A DNA stretch of 6,894 nucleotides from CALKZN01 sp050633585 (GTDB taxonomy: Bacteria; Pseudomonadota; Gammaproteobacteria; Arenicellales; Arenicellaceae): positions 1 to 6,894 of the forward strand of contig JBOEGT010000086.1 in assembly GCA_050633585.1 (NCBI GenBank), written 5' to 3'. This document shows, piece by piece, positions 1 through 5,195 of the stretch (the first letter of the stretch is position 1; the number at the start of each line of letters is the position of its first letter). The notes below the pieces were generated by a model. The model searched no databases. It was not told where the DNA came from and worked only from the letters and a program-made list of their open reading frames with translations. The translations under genes and the position numbers were made by a program.

Positions 1-890
1 GAGCATAATGATTTTATTGACATAGACACAGCGCCTTTTATATCTCTTGAACGCACGGCTCTTCGTGCCAAGTAACGAAATTGATACGCTTTTGCTAAAG
101 TACCGTGTTGTTTGATCAATTCGGGAGCATAAATGGTCATTTTTTCTTGTGCAGTTAACCACGATTTGAACTGTTGGTTGATGTTGGCTGACAAGCCTGA
201 ATTGTTGACACGATAATAAGTGAGTGCTTCTGAGATACCTTTAAATTGCCACTGGGTTGTGGAGATGATGCGCACCCAGCATTCGATGTCTTCAGATTGA
301 CGCAACGATTCATCAAAATAATTGGTTCTTCCATTGTTGTCTTTAAAGGCCACTTGTTCCAAGGCTTCACGACGAATGACAGGAACAGACCCATTACCAA
401 CTGGGTTTCGTAAGAGAACATCTTTTGCTGAAATATCATTGAGTTTGGGGTTTTGAAATAGTCCAATGGCTTGACTATCATTGTCGATAAATGTGGAGCG
501 ACAATAACTCACCCCCACTTCTGGATTGTCATCAAGCAATGCGACATGTTGCATCAATTTGTTTTCATGCCAAACATCATCAGAATCAAGAAAGGCAATA
601 TAGCGGCCTTCACTGGCTAAAATACCGGTGTTTCTGGCACCTGCTAAACCACGGTTTTTTTGACGAAGTACAATTATTCGGCTGTCATGCATGCTTAAAA
701 TTTGGCAAATTGGATAACTCGCATCGGTAGATCCATCATCAACAATGATGAGTTCAAAGTCTGTGAAAGTTTGCTGTAAGACGGACTCAATGGCTTCGGA
801 TAGAAAGTGTTGGACATTGTAAACAGGCATAACGACTGTTACTTTCGGTGATGTAGCTTGGTATTTTTCAATATTTGTAATGTTGTTCAT
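1..890 (-). CDS. Family 2 glycosyltransferase (GT-A fold), 3' end outside window
   Basis: This is the N-terminal 296 residues of a glycosyltransferase that runs off the left edge without a stop. Residues 17-23 (VTVVMPV) open the nucleotide-binding fold. IIVDDGSTD (48-56) is the typical family 2 nucleotide-sugar loop. NRGLAGARNTG (79-89) and the metal-binding DSDD (102-105) follow. SEDIECW (199-205) holds the acidic pair expected to supply the catalytic base, and YRVNNSGLS (226-234) matches the end of the catalytic domain. Such enzymes transfer a sugar from a nucleotide donor to a growing glycan on the cytoplasmic face, often for lipopolysaccharide, capsule or exopolysaccharide. Donor and acceptor cannot be read from this sequence. 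The start is supported by GAGG (minus strand of 897-900) six bases before the ATG. No membrane segment is seen in the visible part. It is divergent from the exporter at 1152, and any polysaccharide cluster would lie to the left. Confidence 0.93.
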   Translation of the reverse strand, partial: MNNITNIEKYQATSPKVTVVMPVYNVQHFLSEAIESVLQQTFTDFELIIVDDGSTDASYPICQILSMHDSRIIVLRQKNRGLAGARNTGILASEGRYIAFLDSDDVWHENKLMQHVALLDDNPEVGVSYCRSTFIDNDSQAIGLFQNPKLNDISAKDVLLRNPVGNGSVPVIRREALEQVAFKDNNGRTNYFDESLRQSEDIECWVRIISTTQWQFKGISEALTYYRVNNSGLSANINQQFKSWLTAQEKMTIYAPELIKQHGTLAKAYQFRYLARRAVRSRDIKGAVSMSIKSLC

Positions 891-986
891 CTTTTGCCTC
901 TGAAGTTATAACGCAATAGGTGCATCGTAGTGTTTGTCATGCTTATCGTTATTGCATCTTTCGTGCCAACCGAAACATTACTTTTT

Positions 987-1075
987 TCAACAACTTAATA
1001 GTTTGTTGATATGATTTTTTGAAAGTTTGTTGCATTTTGCAATGCGTATTGAAATGCAAAAGTTGGTATTTCAAT
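987..1075. promoter_or_regulatory. Repeat-dense putative operator region between divergent genes
   Basis: The 261-base gap between the glycosyltransferase and the exporter holds four overlapping symmetries. TCAACAA (987-993) pairs with TTGTTGA (1003-1009). AGTTTGTTG occurs twice as a direct repeat (1000-1008 and 1024-1032), 24 bases apart. TTGCATTT (1030-1037) pairs perfectly with AAATGCAA (1052-1059). ATTGAAAT (1048-1055) pairs perfectly with ATTTCAAT (1068-1075). The last two share bases, so they cannot fold together, which suggests alternative hairpins or protein-binding sites. No good sigma-70 -35/-10 pair was found for the exporter. For the glycosyltransferase, a TATAAC on the minus strand (905-910) is a possible -10 without a convincing -35. 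Function is inferred only from repeat density and position. Confidence 0.4.
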
Positions 1076-1151
1076 GAAAATGGATATTTCTAAACACTCA
1101 CGCGTTAAGATATACCAACACTGAAATAACAATTAGATAGAGGAAACTTTG

Positions 1152-1775
1152 ATGCCAATTGAAACGTTGCTGTTATTTTTTGCAACCACGTTAGTCGTGG
1201 TGTTATCCCCGGGACCTGCGGCGATTGCTGTGACCGCAGAGGCGGCCTCCAACGGATATAAGCGTTCTTTTTGGGTTATTTTGGGAATAGCGGTGGCAAA
1301 TGTTGTTTATTTCATATTGTCAGCAACTGGTATTACGACGCTCATTATCGCCTCTCATACGTTGTTTGCAGTCATTAAATGGGTTGGGGTAGCGTATTTA
1401 CTCTATCTGGGACTGAGTATCATATTGAGTGACTCTGGCCCTTTTAGTATTGAACCAACGCGGAAAGAACGTGGTAAGCGCGGTAACGTTTTTTTGAAAG
1501 GCTTCGTATTAGAAATTTCAAACCCTAAAGCGTTGTTGTATTTTTCAGCGCTGGTCCCTCAGTTTATTGATATCTCACAGCCAGTTATTCCACAAATCTT
1601 GATCTTATGTGGCATTACTATCGTCTTAGATCTTTTTTGTTATTCTTTATATGGCTTGCTAGGCCATCAATCTATCCACGTGGGTATTAAGCCTGTAGTG
1701 ATTAAGTATATTAATCGTTCAGCGGGAGCGATGTTAATTTTTGCCGGCGCTAAAATGGCCTCTGTTGAACGTTAG
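1152..1775 (+). CDS. LysE/RhtB family amino-acid exporter
   Basis: A 207-residue inner-membrane protein of the LysE/RhtB efflux family, whose members export amino acids such as homoserine, threonine, leucine or lysine using the proton gradient. SPGPA (19-23) at the end of the first membrane helix is the family signature. The central segment KWVGVAYLLYLG (76-87), a positively charged cytoplasmic loop (about 103-112), the NPKA motif (124-127) and the C-terminal INRSAGAMLIFAGAKMA (187-203) all match the family. Hydrophobic stretches near 4-28, 40-60, 64-92, 112-137, 145-170 and 185-203 fit the usual six helices, and about 205-210 residues is typical. The ATG at 1152 is chosen over the TTG just before it because AGAGGA lies seven to eight bases upstream. 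The substrate cannot be assigned. No LysR or Lrp-type regulator gene lies next to it. Confidence 0.93.
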   Translation: MPIETLLLFFATTLVVVLSPGPAAIAVTAEAASNGYKRSFWVILGIAVANVVYFILSATGITTLIIASHTLFAVIKWVGVAYLLYLGLSIILSDSGPFSIEPTRKERGKRGNVFLKGFVLEISNPKALLYFSALVPQFIDISQPVIPQILILCGITIVLDLFCYSLYGLLGHQSIHVGIKPVVIKYINRSAGAMLIFAGAKMASVER

Positions 1776-1817
1776 TGCGATTCGTATTAATGTTAATTGT
1801 CGCGATACTTATCAATT

Positions 1818-1838
1818 TCAATAAATTTATTTTATTGA
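1818..1838 (+). terminator. Weak AT-rich hairpin downstream of the exporter
   Basis: TCAATAAA (1818-1825) and TTTATTGA (1831-1838) form a perfect 8-base stem with a 5-base loop, 42 bases after the exporter stop codon. A run of six T follows only after another 10 bases (1848-1853). Only one pair is G-C, so this is a poor intrinsic terminator, though its position fits. The rest of 1776-1851 is plain AT-rich sequence with no coding signal. Confidence 0.22.
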
Positions 1839-1851
1839 TTAATGGCATTTT

Positions 1852-1880
1852 TTGTAAATAAATTTTATTGGTGATAAAAT
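1852..1880 (+). promoter_or_regulatory. Candidate sigma-70 promoter for the small gene at 1907
   Basis: TTGTAA (1852-1857) and TAAAAT (1875-1880) are separated by exactly 17 bases. They match the sigma-70 consensus at 4 of 6 and 5 of 6 positions, which would place transcription start near 1887 and give a leader of about 20 bases. The -10 lies inside a perfect AT-only inverted repeat, AATTTTAT (1861-1868) and ATAAAATT (1874-1881). That repeat could be an operator or simple AT-rich coincidence. AT-rich DNA gives such matches by chance, so confidence is limited. Confidence 0.35.
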
Positions 1881-1906
1881 TATTTTTCTCTTAATGGTGA
1901 TTGAAT

Positions 1907-2086
1907 ATGAGCAACAGTAATTCAAAACAATCAAAGCAAATAGAACAGAAACAGGATAAAAAACAGGCCGAAGATGAGCTGCAAGCTACGTCAACTAACC
2001 CTTTCGAAGGGCGAAGGCGTAAAGCACACAAAGCCTGGATGAGCGTGGTGTCTGAAGGGAGCCTTACACCTGAACCTAAAGATTAG
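1907..2086 (+). CDS. Small hydrophilic protein of unknown function (59 aa)
   Basis: I do not recognise this protein. The N-terminal half (about 1-29) is low-complexity and almost entirely polar, rich in Ser, Asn, Lys, Gln and Glu (MSNSNSKQSKQIEQ onward), and is probably disordered or helical. The C-terminal half looks more like a real conserved motif: TNPFEGRRRKAHKAWM (30-45), followed by a short acidic and proline end (SLTPEPKD). There is no signal peptide, membrane segment or cysteine. The basic patch RRRKAHK (36-42) could bind nucleic acid, a ribosome or an acidic partner, but this is a guess. The ATG at 1907 is preferred to the TTG at 1901 because GGTGA (1896-1900) sits six bases upstream. 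It has its own candidate promoter, points toward the VF530-domain gene, and stands alone on its strand. Coding status is likely but not certain. Confidence 0.6.
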   Translation: MSNSNSKQSKQIEQKQDKKQAEDELQATSTNPFEGRRRKAHKAWMSVVSEGSLTPEPKD

Positions 2087-2122
2087 TTTGGGAAGGTTTT
2101 TCAGTTTAAGGATGACACGAGA

Positions 2123-2166
2123 GCTAAACGCTCAGCGGGATCTAACGCCGAGTGAATGCGCTTAGC
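2123..2166 (-). terminator. Two-part 3' hairpin at the end of the qor-ybdG-VF530 unit
   Basis: Read as minus-strand RNA, GCTAAGCGC (2166-2158) pairs with GCGTTTAGC (2131-2123). Inside it, CTCGGCG (2152-2146) pairs with CGCTGAG (2137-2131), leaving an 8-base loop and a 5-base bulge on one side; base 2131 can join only one stem. Each stem contains one G-U pair. On the plus strand both become A-C mismatches, so the structure favours the minus strand. The stop codon of the VF530-domain gene (2164-2162) lies within the outer stem. No T-run follows, so this is more likely a 3'-end-protecting or Rho-linked hairpin than a classical intrinsic terminator. The rest of the gap 2087-2122 shows nothing clear. 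Confidence 0.4.
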
Positions 2167-2620
2167 CTTTGTTATGGCGGCTTTTGTCCCACGGGTTAAA
2201 ACCGTTAGAAGGTTTTTTTGTTGGAGCAACGTTGTTTACTGACGCCTCATTAGTGTCTGTATTTACCGATGAGTTTGGTACGTTTTCACGAGTGTTAATA
2301 TCTAAATCTGGAATGTTGTGTGGTGCTTTTGGCTGGCCAGTTTTAGAAACCATGCGTTTACGAGGAGGGATGTCATATTGATCCTCTCCAGGTCTGGGGA
2401 GTTTTTTATAATCGTACAAATAGAATCGCTCGACTTTCTCTCTGGCCCATTCTGTTCGGCGCAAGAATTTTAAGCTGGACTTAATGCTGGGATTCTTTTT
2501 AAAGCAATTCAGGTTTATCTCTAATGCGAGTTCGTCCCATCCGTAGGCATCAAGCAGCTCTTTCAGCAAGGCTTCTAGTTTTACACCATGCAGTGGATTG
2601 TTTTTTTGTTCTTGTGTCAT
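2162..2620 (-). CDS. VF530 (DUF2132) domain protein with long polar C-terminal tail
   Basis: Residues about 6-70 match the VF530/DUF2132 family. They include NNPLHGVKLEALLKEL (7-22), YGWDELA (26-32), NCFKKNPSIKSSLKFLRRT (38-56) and EWAREKVERFYL (57-68). This small alpha-helical domain is described as a putative DNA-binding fold; its cellular role is not established. Family members are usually a single domain of roughly 70-90 residues. Here the protein has 152, because residues about 71-152 form a polar, probably disordered tail with a basic stretch (PPRKRMVSKTGQPK, 85-98), an Asn/Thr/Ser/Val-rich section (108-131) and a final NPWDKSRHNKG. The ATG at 2620 is the first possible start, since an in-frame stop lies 15 bases upstream; the Shine-Dalgarno is weak (AGTGA). 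It is the last gene of a likely three-gene minus-strand unit, 45 bases after the channel gene. Confidence 0.88.
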   Translation of the reverse strand: MTQEQKNNPLHGVKLEALLKELLDAYGWDELALEINLNCFKKNPSIKSSLKFLRRTEWAREKVERFYLYDYKKLPRPGEDQYDIPPRKRMVSKTGQPKAPHNIPDLDINTRENVPNSSVNTDTNEASVNNVAPTKKPSNGFNPWDKSRHNKG

Positions 2621-2622
2621 AC

Positions 2623-2662
2623 GTGTTTCACTAAATTACGATAAGTCTGAGGTGTAACACTA
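2623..2662. repeat. Pair of short near-identical repeats in the ybdG-VF530 gap
   Basis: GTGTTTCACTA (2623-2633) and GTGTAACACTA (2652-2662) differ at two central bases and are spaced 29 bases apart. Each is nearly self-complementary around its centre (GTG...CAC). They occupy most of the 45-base gap in front of the VF530-domain gene. They could be paired binding sites giving that gene separate control, or chance. The support is weak because the repeats are short. Confidence 0.2.
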
Positions 2663-2665
2663 GCA

Positions 2666-3952
2666 TTAATTAGTCGTGGGTGCAGCGTTTGCAGCAGCAA
2701 GTGACGAATCTCTGGTGATGGAATAAAAATCATTGCCGGAAGGTTGTTGAAAAATTTTGAGGTCAAATTCTCCAGCAACCGCAATTAAGTGATCAAAAAT
2801 ATCGGCTTGTATACTTTCATATTTAATCCAATTTTTCTCTCGGCTAAACACATAAATTTGGATAGGCAAGCCATTGTTGCTTGGCTCTAACTGACGTACT
2901 AATAGCGTCAGGCCTTGGTGTATGTCTGGGTGTTGATTCAGGTAGGCTTCAATATATGCGCGAAAGGTGCCGATATTCGTCAACCTTCGACCATTTGCTA
3001 GTGAGCTCAAGTCGAGTTGTTTTTCTTGATTATGTTTGGCCACTTCATCTTGTTTTGCTTGCAAGTAATCGCTGATATATTTCACACGTGAGTAACGTTC
3101 TAACATCGCCTCATCGCAAAACTGGATTGAATTAATGTCAATGTGGATGCTTCGTTTGATACGTCTGCCGCCTGATTCTTGCATGCCCCGCCAATTTTTA
3201 AATGAATCATTAATGAGGCTCTGAGTAGGTACGGTGGTAATGGTGTTATCAAAGTTGCGAACTTTGACAGTCGTCAGACCAATTTCCAAAATATCACCAT
3301 CAGCATTATGTTGAGGGATTTCTACCCAGTCGCCAATGCCGACCATTTTGTTTGAACTTAATTGAATACCCGCCACAAACCCTAGAATAGGGTCTTTGAA
3401 GACGAGCATTAAGACTGCAGCCATGGCACCTAGGCCAGCAAATAATTTCAACGGAGACTCACCAATCACAAATGAAATGATCAGGATGACAGCGAAAAAG
3501 TAGGTTATTAGTTTGCACACTTGCGCAAAACTTTTAACGGGAAGGTGCCTGTTTTTGGACGATTGATAATAAATTTCTATGATACTGTCGATGAGTGTGT
3601 CGATGATCAGCACAGCAATAATCACGGCATAGATCAGGCAAAGCGTTAAAACGCCACTGCTGATAGCATCATTATTTTTTAAGGCTTCTGGCGTTAATTT
3701 ATAGATGACTATCGCGGGTGCGAGCAACGCAATGCGCCCAAATACATTGCGTTTGACGAGAATGTCATCAAGTTTCGATGTCGATTTGTCGATCAATGTA
3801 TTCACCGAGCGAACAACGAAATATTTTGCGATGAAATAAACAATGGCTGCGCTCAGTAAAATAATGCCAAGGGCGGTAATTTGAGCAATCAATGCGGCAT
3901 TAGTTAGCTCAAATGGCAGTGTGTTTAGTAACTGTTCTATTGTTTTTAGCAT
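2666..3952 (-). CDS. ybdG: YbdG-type miniconductance mechanosensitive channel (MscS family)
   Basis: This 428-residue inner-membrane protein is a close match to E. coli YbdG (about 415 residues), an MscS-family channel that opens under membrane tension and takes part in release of solutes after hypo-osmotic shock. Hydrophobic helices lie near 19-47, 73-86, 98-128 and 148-165. The pore-lining helix is GLGAMAAVLMLVFKDPILGFVAGIQL (173-198; glycine- and alanine-rich, ending in FKDPILG). The cytoplasmic beta domain follows with GIGDWVEIP (205-213), GLTTVKVRNFDNT (225-237) and SFKNW (250-254). YbdG-specific blocks are GGRRIKRSI (261-269), LTNIGTFRAY (324-333), LVRQLEP (351-357) and YESIQADIFDH (378-388). 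An in-frame stop 9 bases upstream fixes the ATG as the earliest start, yet no Shine-Dalgarno is visible. Translation may depend on read-through coupling from qor, which ends 47 bases before. The C-terminal end is Ala/Thr-rich. Confidence 0.96.
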   Translation of the reverse strand: MLKTIEQLLNTLPFELTNAALIAQITALGIILLSAAIVYFIAKYFVVRSVNTLIDKSTSKLDDILVKRNVFGRIALLAPAIVIYKLTPEALKNNDAISSGVLTLCLIYAVIIAVLIIDTLIDSIIEIYYQSSKNRHLPVKSFAQVCKLITYFFAVILIISFVIGESPLKLFAGLGAMAAVLMLVFKDPILGFVAGIQLSSNKMVGIGDWVEIPQHNADGDILEIGLTTVKVRNFDNTITTVPTQSLINDSFKNWRGMQESGGRRIKRSIHIDINSIQFCDEAMLERYSRVKYISDYLQAKQDEVAKHNQEKQLDLSSLANGRRLTNIGTFRAYIEAYLNQHPDIHQGLTLLVRQLEPSNNGLPIQIYVFSREKNWIKYESIQADIFDHLIAVAGEFDLKIFQQPSGNDFYSITRDSSLAAANAAPTTN

Positions 3953-3999
3953 GTTAAGCGTTTAAATAAACAAGATATTTAGATATGGGAGGTGGCGTC

Positions 4000-4983
4000 T
4001 TAAGGCAAAAGTACTGTTGCTCCTGTTGTTTGGCGAGATTCAGCAGCCTTGTGTGCTAACGCGGCGTCTTTTAACGCAAAGCATTGGCCAATGGATATAG
4101 TTAAAACGCCTTTTTCAATGGCTTCAAATAAGTCATTCGCCGTTGTTGCCATGCTTTCGGGAGTAGAAATGTAATGAAATAGGCTAGGGCGAGTGACAAA
4201 AAGAGAGCCTTTTTGTGCTAAATCTAACAGGTTTACGTCAGTCACGGCGCCTGTAGCATTGCCATAGGAAACGAGTAAGCCTCTGGGTTGCAAGCAGTCG
4301 AGCGAGGCGATGAACGTGTCTTTGCCGAGTGAATCATAAATCACAGGGACGCCTTGGCCGTTTGTCATGCGCCTCACATGTCCGGCAATTTCGCTGACTG
4401 AAATTTCTGACATGTCAATGGTGTGATCCGCGCCATTGTCTTTCGCTAATGCGCACTTTTCGGCAGAGCCAGTGATGGCAATGACGTTTGCCCCTAAGTG
4501 TTTTGCCCATTGAACGAGAATAGTTCCCACACCGCCAGCAGCGGCATAAATGACCACGGTGTCTCCAGCTTGCACTGGATAGGTTTGTTTCAATAAGTAT
4601 TGTGCAGTCATGCCTTTTAGTAGTGATGCAGCAACCGTTTTATGGTCAATGCTATCGGGAATTTTAATAAGGTTTTCTGTGCTAGTGATGCGCTGTTCCG
4701 CATAGGCTCCTTGCTTGGGTTGCACACAAGCTACTCGGTCACCCACAGCAAAGTCTTTCACATCTGAGCCTGTCGCGATGATATTGCCGGACGATTCTGC
4801 CCCTAATACGAAGGGTACCTCCATGGGATATAAGCCTTTGCGAAAATAGGTGTCAATCATGTTGAAGCTAATGGCTTTGTTTTCAACGAGAACTTCGGTT
4901 GGCGCTAGGCTGGGCAGTTCGATATCTTGCCATTGGAGTTGGTCTGTATCACCATAGTGATTGATTACGATTGCTTTGGGCAT
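4000..4983 (-). CDS. qor: NADPH-dependent quinone oxidoreductase, QorA type (zinc-free MDR)
   Basis: A medium-chain reductase of the quinone oxidoreductase branch, cytoplasmic, using NADPH to reduce quinones or reactive carbonyls. With the chosen start it has 327 residues, the same length as E. coli QorA as I recall it. Residues 35-53 carry NKAISFNMIDTYFRKGLYP. GAESSG (61-66) marks the catalytic-domain signature. LLKGMTAQYLL (121-131) leads into the Rossmann fold, where AAAGGVG (147-153) is the dinucleotide-binding loop. YDSLGKDT (216-223), SLDCLQPRG (227-235) and KGSLFVTRPSL (258-268) are also typical. The zinc ligands of alcohol dehydrogenases are absent, as expected. An ATG at 4995 would add four residues, but GGTGA (4993-4989) sits five bases before the ATG at 4983 and favours that one. 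It is the first gene of the minus-strand unit leading into ybdG and is divergent from the ABC exporter. Confidence 0.94.
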   Translation of the reverse strand: MPKAIVINHYGDTDQLQWQDIELPSLAPTEVLVENKAISFNMIDTYFRKGLYPMEVPFVLGAESSGNIIATGSDVKDFAVGDRVACVQPKQGAYAEQRITSTENLIKIPDSIDHKTVAASLLKGMTAQYLLKQTYPVQAGDTVVIYAAAGGVGTILVQWAKHLGANVIAITGSAEKCALAKDNGADHTIDMSEISVSEIAGHVRRMTNGQGVPVIYDSLGKDTFIASLDCLQPRGLLVSYGNATGAVTDVNLLDLAQKGSLFVTRPSLFHYISTPESMATTANDLFEAIEKGVLTISIGQCFALKDAALAHKAAESRQTTGATVLLP

Positions 4984-4988
4984 TTTGG

Positions 4989-4993
4989 TCACC
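4989..4993 (-). promoter_or_regulatory. Shine-Dalgarno deciding the qor start
   Basis: GGTGA on the minus strand is followed by five bases (CCAAA) and then the ATG ending at 4981. The upstream ATG at 4995 has no such site. The same GGTGA element precedes the small gene at 1907. Confidence 0.6.
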
Positions 4994-5004
4994 ATAAAAT
5001 GATT

Positions 5005-5173
5005 GTTAGTGCTAACTTTTTAAGTGTTGAGAAATGTGCGTGAGAGCTTGGTTCTCGGTGTGATCACTTATTCATGGTTATAGTAATCACAACGGTCGTT
5101 AAAGTCAGAATAAATGCACAAATTTCTGGTTTTTTCTTTTTATTGTTGATGAGTTTGCGTAAAGTGATTTACG
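5005..5173. promoter_or_regulatory. Divergent qor / ABC exporter control region with short inverted repeats
   Basis: The gap between the two divergent units has several small symmetries. GTTAG and CTAAC (5005-5009 and 5012-5016) flank a two-base centre just upstream of qor. A 6-base stem with one G-U pair lies at 5042-5056. GTGATCAC (5060-5067) is a perfect 8-base palindrome, and TGTGAT (5059-5064) also pairs with ATCACA (5086-5091). CGTAAA (5158-5163) and TTTACG (5168-5173) form a perfect 6-base inverted repeat with a 4-base centre, ending 22 bases before the ABC ATPase start. These are plausible operators. ABC-2 exporter pairs of this kind are often controlled by a GntR/YtrA-type repressor gene, but none is visible here. 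No convincing promoter for qor was found. Confidence 0.35.
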
Positions 5174-5175
5174 AA

Positions 5176-5181
5176 TGTAAT
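5176..5181 (+). promoter_or_regulatory. Possible -10 element directly before the ABC ATPase
   Basis: TGTAAT matches the sigma-70 -10 consensus at 5 of 6 positions, but the corresponding -35 region (around 5153-5160, TTTGCG) is poor. If real, transcription would start about 8 bases before the ATG at 5196, giving a nearly leaderless message. This would fit the missing Shine-Dalgarno. Confidence 0.22.
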
Positions 5182-5195
5182 GAATCAATTGAACG

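Noticed and set aside
155..730. Open frames of 108 codons (155-481, minus) and 79 codons (491-730, plus)
   Set aside because: Both lie inside the glycosyltransferase, which has strong family motifs across the whole interval; their own translations show no recognisable domain.
1149..1151. TTG as the start of the exporter
   Set aside because: The ATG at 1152 is adjacent and has an optimally spaced AGAGGA.
1901..1906. TTG at 1901 as the start of the small gene
   Set aside because: GGTGA directly abuts it, leaving no spacing, while the ATG at 1907 is six bases away.
2169..3075. Plus-strand open frames at 2169-2381 and 2881-3075
   Set aside because: They are opposite-strand shadows of the VF530-domain gene and ybdG, with no ribosome sites or motifs of their own.
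5059..5091. CRP-like site (TGTGA ... TCACA)
   Set aside because: A CRP site needs six bases between the half-sites; here 23 separate them.
5130..5141. T-rich run as an intrinsic terminator
   Set aside because: No stable G-C-rich hairpin precedes it, and no plus-strand gene ends nearby.
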